DNA from: Halocaridina rubra
Taxonomy: Eukaryota; Arthropoda; Malacostraca; Decapoda; Atyidae
Assembly (NCBI GenBank): GCA_037179515.1
Contig: JAXCGZ010017038.1
Coordinates: 115,001-179,000 of the forward strand
Length of the DNA: 64,000 bases
Reading direction: 5' to 3'
Numbering within the stretch: the first letter of the stretch is position 1; every line of letters begins with the position of its first letter. Position numbers and translations under genes: made by a program. The notes beneath the pieces were generated by a model. That model searched no databases. It was not told the origin of the DNA and was given only the letters and a program-made list of their open reading frames with translations. Shown one piece after another: positions 11,392-23,031 of this stretch.

Positions 11392-11468
11392 TCACCATAA
11401 AAAACTGTGATGCACTAAATTTGCAGTGGGAGAATCGCAATATAGCGAGGGATTACTGTATATGTATA

Positions 11469-14021
11469 CACAAGGGTCCCCATATGTCAGGGTTTTGTTT
11501 TTTACAGCTGACTTAAATCGGATTTTAACATAAGTCAGAAAAGACCTTAATTCGAACCGTGGACCCTCAACCAATGTTAAAAATAAATCATCTAAATATA
11601 GAAAAATAATTTAAGTTCTTAATCTAACCCATAAGTAAATAAAACTAAACTTAATAGTATTGCTTACCTTTACTTGTGTACCCTAAAGCATAAAAATAGT
11701 AAAATTACACTACAGTACAGTACAGTATAATGTACAATATTGCTTACCTTTACTCTTGTGGTCGGCTTGCACACTGGAAGGGGCGTTGCAAGGGTGGGAG
11801 AGACATGCTTATTGAGAGGTGGAAGCTGGAGAGGCAGATGCTGAGGACACAGGCAGGTGAGGAGGCTGGAGAGGCAAAGGAACATACAGCAGATTATGGA
11901 GGTACTGGGGCAGGTGAGTCTATAGAGGTAGAGGCACCAGAGGTAGAGGGTACAGGATCTGTTTATGTAGGCTTTTTGGCTGAGGCAAGTCTGGAAGGAT
12001 ATTTCCTTGTAACACCGCATTGCATCATTGAACCCTCTCATGACCTCCATGTACATGCCAACGTTGTGGTCCTTACCCTCGAGCTTTGCCAACACTTTCT
12101 CTACCAGGGCAAACGTTTCTTCCAATTTGCTGGTTGTGAATCTTTTGGGCTCTGGGCTTGGTAGTTCTTCCTCCTCTTCAGTCATCTGCTTCTACAGTTG
12201 AATGTCATTGGCAGATTACTCCTTGCCATGAGATTCTAGAAGCTCATTTACATCATCATCCTCCGCCTCCAACTCGAGCTCCTTGATCAGGGCAACTACA
12301 TTCTTGGTTACAGCCTCAACTGTCTCCTCAAAGCCTTGGAAATCATTTACAAAATAGGGGCATGCTTTCATTCACACCCCATTCAAGGTCGTTTGCATCA
12401 CTTCCTCCCAAGCATTAGTAATATTCTTCACTGCATGAAGAATATTGTACGACTTCCGGAAGTCCTTGAGAGTCAAGTTCTTATCCTTCTCAGTTGGCCT
12501 GAGAGCCATAGTAATTGTCCTTCAGAGGTAGTAGGCCTTGAAAGAGGCAATTACCCTCTGATCCATCGGCTGTTTCAGGGAAGTGGTATTAGGTGGAAGG
12601 TAAACCACCTTAACATTAGGATGAAAGTCATTCAAATGGGTAGGGTGACAAGGGGCATTGTCCAGGATTAGCAACACCTTAAAAGGCAGACCGTTGGAAG
12701 CACAGTACCTCTTCTCTTCAGGGACAAAATGGTTGCCAAACCAGTCTTCAAATAGTTGAAGGGTTATCCAAGCCTTCTTGTTTGACCTCAAGATGACTGG
12801 GAACTGACCATTCCAAATGCTTCTGAGTACCCTTGGAATTTCTGCCAAATGAACCAACAAGGGCTACAGCTTACAGTTTCCAGCAGCATTAGCCCCCAAC
12901 AGAAAAGTCAATCTCTTTTTGGAGACTTTATGGCCTGGTGCAGTCTTCTCCTCAGCGATGCATGTATGACTAGGCATACTGTTCAAGAATAAGCCAGTTT
13001 CAACCACGTTAAATAAATACCTGCTCTGCATGGTAACCCCCTCCCTTATTATCTCAGCCAAAGCAATAGGAAACGTCTTTGCTGCTTCCTTGTCACCACT
13101 AGCAGCTTCACTTTGCACTCTTATGCTATGCAAATTAGCACGAGCTAATTTAACCAACCCCTACTAACCACATACTCTTCACTTTCACTCCCTTCCCCCT
13201 TTTCTCTATTCAAGGCATCAGACAATATTTTAGCCTTTTTCTGTATTATCATGAGGCTTACTGGGATACACCGCCAATTTTGGTCTTCAAGCCAAAGCAC
13301 AAGCAATCTCTCTATCTCGACCATAAGGCGACTACGCTGTCTAGTGATCACAGTGGATATCATAGGATTACCTTGCATGTGGTCACTGATGCGATCTTTG
13401 TCTTTGTTGATCGTAGCCACAGTCGTAGGGGCTAATCCGAGATTGCGGCCAATGTTCGTAATAGTTCCTCCCTTTTCAGCGCGGTTTACAATTTCAACTT
13501 TAATTTAAATGGTGACACCTTTTCTTTTCTTTGTAGCACTGCTATCAGAACTATCACCAACACGCTTGGGAGGCACTGTAATGTCAGTAACAAGGGAACA
13601 CGAGCAAAACAAACGAAAGAGCAGATACACACGAGGCACAGTATGACAGGCAAGCCTAAACTGAGTGACGCTTCTTTTTCTAATGCTATATGATGCTGTA
13701 TTCTTCCACGACGCTCAGTAAACTATTTCAAATAAAATTGAATATATGGCTGTGTTTGGCATTTTTTTTTTAAATTCAGTATAATCCTTCAATATAACGG
13801 ATAAAATAGATAAATAAGCCATTAACTTGATAAATAAGATTACAGCTGTGCTACTAGCTGTATATTTGTCTGCCGCGCTCACAAACTTTTCAGCATATAC
13901 AGTTTGAATTTACCATATCAGCCAGGCAGGTCGAAAATTGATTTCTTAATAATTTATTAATTATTTTTTGGCCTCTGATGTAACAGCAAAATAACTTAAC
14001 TCGGAATGAAATTCTACGAGG
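11469..14021 (-). mobile_element. Tigger (pogo-type) DNA transposon, 2.55 kb
   Basis: The left end starts CACAAGGGTCCCC; the right end read inward starts CACAGAGTCCTCG just before a GT/AT microsatellite. A broken transposase on the - strand fills most of the interior. The 4196-5445 element is a shortened relative with matching subterminal sequence. The ends are diverged, consistent with an old insertion. Confidence 0.8.
11670..13420 (-). pseudogene. Tigger transposase (TIGD-like), disrupted
   Basis: Read from 13420 downward, four collinear ORF pieces in shifting frames cover a pogo/Tigger transposase. Piece 13145-13420 holds the CENP-B-type helix-turn-helix region (IERLLVLWLEDQ, RCIPVSLMIIQKKA). 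Piece 12864-13157 covers the middle, with a degenerated start of the DDE domain (LFNVVETGLF, FLLGANAAG). Piece 12522-12860 contains the DDE_1 core VLLILDNAPCHP, with its catalytic Asp, then VVYLPPNTTSLKQPMDQ. Piece 11670-12185 and the region before it give the acidic C-terminus (ELELEAEDDDVNELLESHG in another frame, then TEEEEELPSPEP). At least three frameshifts or stops separate them, so no active enzyme is made. Transposases of this family cut and paste at TA. Confidence 0.85.
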
Positions 14022-14025
14022 ACTC

Positions 14026-14163
<138 letters not shown>

Positions 14164-14579
14164 TTATGTGCAGTCAGATTCCAGCTCCAGTAGCGGTCAG
14201 ACGTCCTCCTCTCCTCTTCTGCCCAGCCAGCAGCTTGAAGTCGACTCCTCCTCCAGATTGACTGGATTTCCTCCTCTACCCCTTTTCGTCATTGGAAAGT
14301 TAAAACGATAGGAAGACGTTCCCATATCCGTTGTTTTTTTTTTCTCTCTCTCTTGAAGGAGTATTATCGGAATAGTGGGTCACATTTATAAATCGAAACT
14401 GACGCTCTTTACCCTTTTTTGTTTTCGTTTTTATCCCTTTTGTGAGTTAAAATAGAAAAAGCAGGTTTAACGAGTTTTGTTTTCGTCTCCTTTCAGGTGC
14501 ATTTGTGTGCTATAAAACCGTATTAATTCTCTCCTTTTTTCCAGGTTTTGTTTTGTGTACAGTGCTAAGTGTTTTAGTG

Positions 14580-14750
14580 TTTATTATCTAGGCGCTCAGT
14601 GGTAAATTTCCGTTTCAGGATTTTTTATTTCTGTGTTAACCTAAGTGATAAATTCCCTTTCAGATTTTTTTTTCTGTGCTAACCAACTCGGATATACTGT
14701 GTGTTCTGTGCTCGCCTAATTGATAAATACCTTTTCAGACTTTTCTTTTT
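14580..14750 (+). repeat. Imperfect repeats in the LINE 5' UTR
   Basis: Three staggered copies of a 60-80-bp motif containing GTGATAAATTCCCTTTCAG followed by a T-run and CTGTGCTAACC. Such 5' UTR repeats occur in some LINEs and may be promoter modules; that role is inference. Confidence 0.5.
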
Positions 14751-14936
14751 TATTTAATTTTTTTTTGTTTTCATCCCTGTTTGTGCATCCTCAGTGTTAT
14801 AGTGTGATTTAAAACCGCTTCATAGTGGTAAGACCTGTATTATTATTATATAAATCAATTTAATAAAGTGCTCAGTGCAAGTGACAAAAATATTGCTCAG
14901 TGAGGGTCTATGGATATACATGACTAGGTTCTAGTC

Positions 14937-16373
14937 ATGCCCTCCTCCGACCCGCCTCCTACCCCCCAGAAGGGGGATGGAGCTTGACCCCCCAGGAGGG
15001 GTGAATGCTTGTGGGAAAGAAGAAGAGGCAAAGGATGGCCTCTGGCAGCTCCAGTTCCCCCTCAGCCCCGAAGTCTGCCGCCGTTAGAGAGCCCATCTCT
15101 AAATTCAAAGTTCAGGCCCCCTCCACTGCAGAGGCCTACACTCTCCTAAAAGAGCTGGAAGACCAACTCACCGAATTTGGCTATACCAGGGTGAATTTAT
15201 CATCCACCTATCCTGCACTGAAGTTGTGGAGAAGATCCGTGACCTCAACTCTCCTCACCTGGCCGAGATGACCCCGGCTCAAAAAATAAGGAAGTTCATC
15301 CTTGTTAACTTCCTCATTGCTTGGTCAACGGACCTATTGACCAAGCAGTCATACATCACCTCAGCCTCGCACTGCTCCTCCAAGATTGAAAGGCAAATTG
15401 TCTCTTCAAAGCAAGTCTTGGTCCACATCTGCGGTCCACCTCCTGCCCAAGTGAACCTTGATATCTGGGGCAAAGTCCATCTCGGGGAATATAACCCTGA
15501 ACCCCTGAGATGTTTCCCCGTCAACAGTTTGGCCATCACCAGATCACCTGCCATTTCCCAGTGAGATGTGCTATCTGCAGTGAGGGGCATGCCACCAACC
15601 ATTGCCTTACTAAATACAAGGCCAATGAAGAGACAGTGGCCAAGTGCCCTAACTGCTGGGGGAGGCAGTTAAGGCACCATGCATGGAATAATCACTATCT
15701 TGAGTAGCTGAAGAGGATTTCTCAGAGATTCCTTCCCTCTGCTCCTGCTGCCAACCGCACCACCTCTACCTTCACTCCTTCTCCTCCTCCCACCTCCAAT
15801 CCCTGGCACAGATCCCCTCCTGCCCCACCCAGACCCAAACCCCCTACCCAACACCCATCACACAACATTAACCTGGCCCCTGACACACAGACTACACCTC
15901 CTACTGCTCCTACTCACACACCAACTCCAACCACCTCCTCACACAACAGTTACACTCCCACTGACACCCCACACAACACCCACACTAATATCACCACCCC
16001 ACACAACACATAACACCACCTCTTGCAACTCTCAGACTATAGCTACCACCACTCACAGACCTCCTAACCACACCAGGTCCCGGGACACCAGACTTTACAC
16101 CTGAACTCCCAACAGCCTCTTCAAACACTTCCCTCTGCCTCCTCTTCCCAAACCATTCCCAATCCTCACCCCCTCTTCACTGTGGAAGACATCACCAGCA
16201 TCATTACTCAGGCTATTCAAGCAGCTGCTCAACTCTTCACTGCCAACTCCTCTCCCAGAGACGCTTTCAATCAAGTCATTGAAATTGCTCATAGCATCGT
16301 TGGCCAAGCCCTCGTCTCCAGGAACCACCACCAGCCTCAACAGGCTGCCGCTCCTTCCAACTCCACCTTTTAA
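14937..16373 (+). pseudogene. LINE ORF1 (gag-like nucleic-acid binding protein), disrupted
   Basis: Starts at ATG 14937 (MPSSDPPPTPQKGDGA) and meets a TGA at 14985-14987. Frame pieces continue at 15005-15271 (TAEAYTLLKELEDQ), 15226-15564 and 15510-15707. The last two cover CCHC zinc knuckles: the first has lost its second Cys (CFPRQQFGHHQITC), the second is intact (CAICSEGHATNHC), and a third begins CPNC. A long Pro/Thr-rich low-complexity stretch (about 15730-16090) and a C-terminal piece (16182-16373, MEDITSIITQAIQAAAQLF) complete it. The stop at 16371-16373 lies six bases before the ORF2 ATG. ORF1 proteins coat LINE RNA; this copy cannot be translated through. Confidence 0.75.
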
Positions 16374-16379
16374 CTCTTC

Positions 16380-19300
16380 ATGACGCCTAATCTCGGCATC
16401 CTTCACTGGAATGCCCAAGGTTTGAGACAAAAAACCCAACACTTGGAAAGCATTACCAGGGCTGACAATATCAATGTCATCTTGGTTCAAGAAACCCTGT
16501 GTATGGATCAAAACACTCCTAAAGTCTCCGGATACCAGGGATTCTACCAGCACTGGACCCCGGGGAGAATAGAGGCAGGTCCACCTTTATCAGGAAAAAC
16601 TTGCAGGCCAAAAAAATCACCCAACCTCTCTTTTGCAGCAAAGGTGTCCACATCCTCGCTGTCAACATTAAACTACAGGGCAGCTGCATAGATCTTTACA
16701 ACATCTATAGACAGTACAATTGTGACTTAGACCTACCTGCCCTCTTCGGTTAGCCAGCCATTGTGACTTGGTGATAGGAGGCGATTTTAATGCACACCAT
16801 CCAAGATTCAGGTATGAATGCCCCTGTGCAGCAGGCAGACACATCATGAGTCTACTGGAAGACCATGAAGACATCACCTTGCTCAACAACCACGAGCCAA
16901 CGCATGACAGAGATGGAATACTGGATCTTACCTTGTTCTCCAACTCCCTAAAACAAGGCGCCACTTGGAGAGTTCATCCCCTGGTCACGAGTGACCACTA
17001 TGGGATCCACCTCAAGCTGCCAATTCCTGAAATCTTCTAAATTCCTGCTCCTTCTCCTCGATGGAATTTCAAGAGGGCCGACTAGGGCCAATTCCAGGAG
17101 CACTGCAGCAATTGGTACTCAGCTTATACACCGCCTGGAGATATTGACCAAGCTGAGGCTGAGCTAGTTAACACTTTGCAAGCCACAGCTGACTCCTCTA
17201 TCCCTCTCTGCAAACCACATCACGATAATCATCGTGACAGGTGGTACTACTGTGATAGAGTCAAAGAACTCAATCAGCTCAACGTCGTCTGAAAAATGCA
17301 CAGGAACTGTTGCACTGAAGACTCCTACCATACTCTCCTGCTAGTCAAAGAACATGTCCAAGAAGAGTCACGAGAATTTAAGAGAAAAAAATGGCTTGAG
17401 TGGTGTTCCACCCTAGATGCTAACACCTCTGTTGGTCAAATGTGGAGGAATATCAACTCCTTCTCTAAAGGAAGACCTCCTAGAACCATCCCCCACAGGG
17501 ATCACAGCAGGGTAGCTGAAGAACTCTCCACCAAATTCACGGAGAGGGCTAACTTCAATCAGTTCCCCATCATGACCAGAACAACTCTTCAGGGTCTCAC
17601 TGCTGCAAGATGGGATGAAGTAGAAGAGGCCATCATCACTGAAGATCAAGCAGATGCTCCTTCACTCTGACTGAGCTGCAGAAAGCTAGCAAGAGCTCCA
17701 AGAACACAGCCCCAGGTGCGAACAGAATCACATACTCGATGATTCAAAATATAGGGCCCCAAGGGGAGCTTGCTCTACTCTCTCTGATTAATAAGACATA
17801 TACTCAGAGACTCAGACCAGCTTCAAGGAACAGGGCAGATATTCAGCCCATTCCTAAGCCAAAAGATCTGGATAACCCATGCCCTATCTCCCTCTTAAGC
17901 TGCCTGAGCAAGACGGCAGAAAAGATTGTGCTTAACAGGTTTTGTTGGAAGTGCCTAGCCTTCTACGAAAATATGCTTGCATATCAGCCAGGCCTAGGCA
18001 CCTCAAAATGCATAGCTTCCATGTTATCATTCATCAATGATCGTCTTGGATTTATTGTTTTTCTTGATCTAGAGAAGGCTTTTGAACTTGCCAATGCACC
18101 AGCAATACTCTCTGCTCTGGTCGCTAAGCAGTTAAAAAAAAAACCTTCTCTCCTGGATCCAGTTGAGTCTACAAAACCGTAGCGCTCGAGTCAAAGTTCA
18201 AGGGCATTATTCCACATATAAAGTCCATGAAAATGGGACCCCCCAATGTGGAATTCTCAGCCCCTTCCTCTTCAACTGTCTCATGGAGAAAATTATTACC
18301 ACCTGCAGTTAAGTTCTTCAATTATGGTGACAACTTTGCCCTCATCACAAGAGGCGACTGGAATTTAAACAAGACCCAGCGCTGCCTCACCAAGATTTAC
18401 AAAGCCTCCATTTCCCTCGGACTAAAGATAAACGCCTTCAAAACCAAGGCGCTCCCCACCCACCAATGGAGACCAGACACTATACTGGTCATGGGCAATA
18501 AGACTATGCTGGCATACCAAGCACCTCTACCTGGTTTATACATTGATAGATGACTAACCTTCAGACCCAAGATACAACACTTGCGTGACAAACATAAATT
18601 GCGCCAAACCGTCCTTCGACAGATGTCGGGCCTTTTCAACGGCGTATCCTTCACTCTCCTTAGAACCTTCAATGTGCAAGCCATATGTAGCCTCATAGAC
18701 TGTGCCTGTCCCACCTTCTGGCTGCTGAAAGACCAAGAGTGGGATGAGATAGAGGTAATACAAAATAATGCCATGCGAACCATGCTAGGAGCCTCAATGT
18801 GGACCAAGAGAAAAAACCTCCAGGAAGAATCCAGCTTCATGCCACTTAAGGTTAGATCTCTACAAAGATTAACCCTCTCAGTGGTCAAAACCACCACGGC
18901 TCCATGTCCCTGCCTCACTGGCTCCTACTTCTGGCTAGCCCTCAATTGCCACCTGGACCTCCCTGCAAGAACCTGGGCAGCCAAGCCCTGTGCCGGCGTA
19001 CAAGCATTATCAGTCAAGGAAGACATCCTAGCCAAGATCCAGGACACTCCGCTCCCTGACTACCAATACCCTCCTCCATGGGACGACCAGCCGCTCGACA
19101 TAAAAACAAGCTGGCAGACAACCCCAAAAGCTCAGTTAACCCACTTGTCCTTAAAAACACATACAAGGACAAAATTCAGAGCTGCAGCAGGCCAAACTCC
19201 CAAATCTTCTACGCTGACAGCTCAGTCAATCAAGAAACTGGAGCCTCAGGGGCTGCTTTCACCACCGAAGACCACGTCCAATCCTGGAGGCTGTTGAACT

Positions 19301-20061
19301 CCTGCTCCTCACTCCAAACAGAGCTGGTTGCCATAGCCAGTACCCTCAGTTTCTTCTCCCAGCAAGGAACTGGCCATGCCTTTATTCTCTCAGACTCTAA
19401 GGGTGCCCTACAGGTCATCAAAAAGCCACTTCTCAAAGATAATGTGAGAATTATTACCAGCATCTTCACCTTTACTACAGGGCAGTCAGCTTTGAAAAAC
19501 CCGTCACTCTTGCTTGGATTCCCAGCCATGTCGGCATCAAGGGAAATGAAGAAGCTGATCAAGCTGCCAAACAATCCTCTCTCTGAGCAGAGATTCAAAT
19601 ATCCCTGCCTCCTGGGACTCTCCAGAGCAAAATCACAGCTTCCAGGTCACTCCTTAACCTATTACTAGCCAGACACAACTTGTGCACTGACATCAGTTCT
19701 CCTTCCACCTACTGGTACAAAGCCACCACCAATCTCCAGCACAGCACCCTGCCCAAAAGCCTCTGCAGAATCAAAGCAGTCAACTTGCACCGTCTGAGAC
19801 TTGTTATATGTGAAACTGGAAAATAGTAAAGAATTTGTTAAGGAGTGCACCTTCTGTCAGGAAGCCTCGCCGCATCCACTACTCCATTACATCCTCGAAT
19901 GTGAAGTCTATTCTGAAATTCGACCAAACACTAGTGCCCCAGTAACATCTAGCATGGATCCCAATGCCCTTTATGTTGCTAGCTCCATAGTTAGAATAGC
20001 AACAATGAACTTCATGGACACCCTACTGAACATCATCAGTCAGTACCCTCCTCCTAGATAA
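16380..20061 (+). pseudogene. LINE ORF2 (endonuclease, reverse transcriptase, RNase H), disrupted
   Basis: Collinear pieces in shifting frames. Endonuclease: 16380-16691 (LGILHWNAQGLRQKT, VQETL) and 16768-17040 (VIGGDFNAHHP, TSDHYGIHL). Reverse transcriptase: 17739-18182 (PISLLSCLSKTAEKIVLNRF, VFLDLEKAFELA) and 18227-18553, where the catalytic YADD box reads YGDN. Thumb: 18581-19297. RNase H: 19078-19668 (FYADSSVN, QTELVAIAS, LSDSKGAL), with the final WIPSHVG block legible only in another frame near 19510-19550. The last piece, 19801-20061, contains CTFCQEASPHPLLHYILEC, a Cys/His tail typical of the clade. Many stops and the damaged YxDD make it inactive. Confidence 0.85.
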
Positions 20062-20664
20062 CCAGGCAGCAACTCATGCTCTTTGTCAAGACATGAGCTC
20101 ATGAGGTTGAGAACCTATTCCTCAATCTCTCCAGCATGAGCCCGACACATGCTGGTGTGGTTCCAAAAGGAAGCCTTGTCCTATCTGGTCATCAGCAAGA
20201 CTCCCTCTTTTTATTAATTTTTCTTTTCCGTACTTTGTTCTTCCATTTATTTTCATTTTTATATCATAAATTTGTTTTTGTTTAGTTTCTCTAACCCTTC
20301 TTTCCTGGTGGTCCTCTAGGGGTTAAAAGCATGCACATGGCACCATCACCTCTGCCTTCTTCACCCCTAGCCTATCTCGACTTTCCCCTTCCTCTCTACA
20401 AGGCACCTCAAAAATTGAAGAATATTAATTCTGAGCAGAACACCTCTGTTCCTCTTATCTTTGCAGATGTATTCCAGATCCAGACAATCCCACCTGTGGG
20501 CCCACCAAGGCCCGGCCATCCTTAGGGGAGGATATCGATAACAAATGAACGATCATTGCGTGAGTATGAATTACAAATACTTTTATCATCTCGGAAGTCT
20601 TTTTTTAATGGAATTTTGTAGAAAGGAAAAATATAAATTGATCTTTGGTAAAATAGTACTCGTA

Positions 20665-21065
20665 TTTTTTTTTTTTTTTTTTTTTTACGATTGTGACTCC
20701 AGGATGGGTAAAATAAAAAGAATAGATAAATCTGCCCGCCTCGGGCCTGGGCACGAAGAAAGCAGAAAGTAAAAAGAAACAGATGGGGAGTATTGCGACT
20801 TCTCAGATGTGAGGGGGTAATAACATATATGTGTAACAAATATCCGAGAATATTCGGTGTTAATGTAGGTAAAGAAAAAGAACCGTAACTGAAGGAAAAC
20901 TTAACATTGCTGGTATTATCGTGTATCGTATGTAATCATGATTGTGAGATGGAAGTCGTCTACCATCATATTCTGTGAGTTTACAGGAAGAAATTCTTGA
21001 GGGATATCCTCGATGGTAGGGGAAAATTCCACCCCCATATCCCATGCATGTCGTAGGAGGCAACT
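20665..21065 (-). mobile_element. SINE of about 400 bp, - orientation
   Basis: T(22) at 20665-20686 is the poly(A) tail on the other strand. The body shares CCAGGCCCGAGG, GTTACGGTTCTTTTTC and an AGTCACAATCGT tail junction with 11178-11391 and 55464-55654. The far end (GTCGTAGGAGGCAACTGG) resembles a tRNA-like head common in decapod repeats. This is the longest of the three copies. Confidence 0.65.
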
Positions 21066-22003
21066 GGTTGCCTAAGGTAAAGTGTTACCAGACTGGTTTC
21101 ATATATATCATAATCATTTATCTTCGTAATACCCTTCGAAGGAATGCATTTTATTTTAATTTATTGGAAAATTTATTTCTGTACCCCGGTCACAAGAAAA
21201 AAATATGACTAAATAATCTTAGTGATATGTAATCTTTGTATGGAAGGAAAAAAAATTATTGATCGGAAATTCTTGTTGGAATTATATGAAAATGTCGAGT
21301 CATTTTTTTGTGTGATTTGTAAGTACTTTCACTTCCTGAAATTGGAAAAGGGGGAGGTGCTTGAATTAGTTAACTGAATTATTTCGTTTAGTTCACCGGC
21401 GGATATAGAATTATGTGGGTGATATGAGAAGAGAAGTGAGTTAGCATTATTAGAGCGATATAAATGCTTAATTAACATATTAATGTAATAACGATCATTA
21501 TATATAAATAATTATTTCAAAATGAACTAATTTATATGATGGTTGTAAATACTATGATTTGTTCCTAGAACCAAAGTGATTGATAAGAAACACATTTCCT
21601 AATCGGGAATACTAGACTTTCATGAAAGCAACGTGTTTGAGCTGTGCTTGAGCAAATTGACTTAAGAATGGAAAGAAATTATTTGCTAGCCTTTTACCTA
21701 ATTTAATATATTAGTGGTAAAGATTAACTAAAATGTAACTGAAAAATAAGATTGTACTCTTGCTTTTCATGGTGCATTATAGATTGTCAGCTATTGTTTC
21801 TAGACATGGTTACTCTCCATAAGACTTAAAAAAGGAGCAATGGTTTTGCAACAGCGGATCTATTGACCTAGCTGGAAAGGATTTTGTAACTATGTGGTAG
21901 CAGTTTAATATTTCTAAGTGGTGTAATATGAAGGATTAACAGCTGCCCAAGATTTGTGCTTTTTTTCCAAGACCACATACAAGGGATTAAATTAATACCA
22001 AAT

Positions 22004-22006
<3 letters not shown>
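21066..22006. other. AT-rich intergenic DNA
   Basis: No ORF, repeat or RNA gene that I can support. Short AT-rich stretches only. Confidence 0.4.

Positions 22007-22038
<32 letters not shown>
22007..22038. repeat. Poly(A) tract
   Basis: About 32 consecutive A residues. It may be the tail of an unrecognised + strand retroelement to its left. Confidence 0.9.
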
Positions 22039-22040
<2 letters not shown>

Positions 22041-22063
22041 GACCAATATGGAAGAGGGTATTT

Positions 22064-22329
22064 ACAGTTTAGCGGGCCATGCTGCTTAACGACCTCACCC
22101 CTCCACTCACGTAAGTAAGTTCGACCCTAACCTGTATGATGGGGGGCTCCAGGGGGCGAAGCCCCCCTGGCTAAGAGGTTAGGTAAGTATTTTTAGTTAG
22201 GATAGTAAGAAATTGTTTCGTATGCCTATTGTCGCCATTTTTGTTGTGTATTCATCTGCCAGTTCTCTAGTTAGAGCCTATCGCCATCTATTGGTATGGT
22301 TTGAACATTGGTATGGCCCGCTAAACTGT
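22064..22329. mobile_element. 266-bp hAT-like MITE
   Basis: Terminal inverted repeats ACAGTTTAGCGGGCCAT at both ends. It is flanked by GGGTATTT (22056-22063) and GGGTGTTC (22330-22337), an 8-bp near-duplication matching 6 of 8. Inside is a strong hairpin (GGGGGCGAAGCCCCC). No coding capacity. Confidence 0.75.
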
Positions 22330-22697
22330 GGGTGTTCCATGGAAGGTATCCAGAAGCCCAACCCTATAAAGACACGGAAATGTTTAAAGCTAAGCAAGGG
22401 AGAACACTTGGTGAGTGTAGTTCATCGATTTTTAAATGGCTGTAGAATTGACAACTTTAGATTTTTTTTTTCTTTTGTGGTAGAAGGAATGATGAAAATG
22501 TCTTCGTCCATTTAAATTATAAATTAACCTAACTCAGTAATAGTACCAATCAGGAATAATCTTGATGAGCTTTCAATTCGGGGATACGTTTGATTAGGTT
22601 AGATATTTTCATCCCCTTTTAAGGACGACTATATTATTTTTTTTATTTTAGGCATTTTTTTTATTTTCATTTATACTTTGGCGGTGTGAAAGTAGTC

Positions 22698-23031
22698 ATA
22701 TCAGTACCACATTTAAACAATTATTTTGATGGATAGAAGTAATTTATTTTAATGCATCGATAAACCAGGTTAGGTTGTTGTTTAATGTCCATGGTTCTCT
22801 ATTAGTTTTGGCTGTTACTCCTCCTTTGAAATTTTAAAACTTTTTTAAACCAAAATACGAGAATGATGTAATAGTTCTGTATTAATTTACCAAGCTTAAC
22901 CACGTGATAGTAGGTTGAGATTTTGTACGCTTTCCGCCAAGGAATTCCCGCTTTCAACTCCCTAGGGTGGTCCGTACAGAATTTTTTTCCCCTGAGGGGC
23001 ACAATAAGGTGGTACTCCTGACCCTACTTTG
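22698..23031 (+). other. Non-CR1 segment within a direct-repeat-bounded insertion
   Basis: 334 bp between a 27-bp direct repeat copy (22671-22697) and the start of CR1 homology. It has no recognised homology elsewhere in the window. It may have been carried in with the CR1 copy; see findings. Confidence 0.4.

Larger units (their letters stand above)
7943..11458. mobile_element. Composite TIR element (pogo/Tigger-like ends) carrying 180-bp repeat arrays
   Basis: The left end starts CAGCGCTCCCTCATTTATCT. The right end read inward starts CAGTAATCCCTCGCTATATT, directly before a TA. Both are the CAG..(T)CCCTCR type of pogo/Tigger ends, but the two are diverged, so they could belong to separate copies. 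Inside are a partial unit and a spacer (8105-8488), three 180-bp units (8489-9020), a nested TA-flanked element (9028-10622), a second copy of the spacer (10625-10870), a further unit (10870-11095) and a SINE fragment. No transposase is visible, so it is non-autonomous. A left-hand TA duplication is not evident because the end abuts the (AT)n tract. Confidence 0.55.
14166..20525 (+). mobile_element. Decayed I-clade-type LINE with ORF1, ORF2 and RNase H
   Basis: A nearly full-length but dead non-LTR retrotransposon on the + strand. It has a 5' UTR of about 770 bp, a zinc-knuckle ORF1 (from ATG 14937), and ORF2 with apurinic-type endonuclease, reverse transcriptase and RNase H (from ATG 16380). 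An RNase H domain places it in the I/Nimb/R1-like group. GC content is clearly above the surrounding AT-rich DNA. Its 3' boundary is uncertain (about 20060-20525), with no clear poly(A) tail or TSD. Confidence 0.8.

Noticed and set aside
22213..22515. Possible first coding exon (MEGIQKPNPIKTRKCLKLSK with a GTGAGT donor)
   Set aside because: Codon context and donor are fair, but it sits at the edge of a MITE and has no partner exon that I can find.
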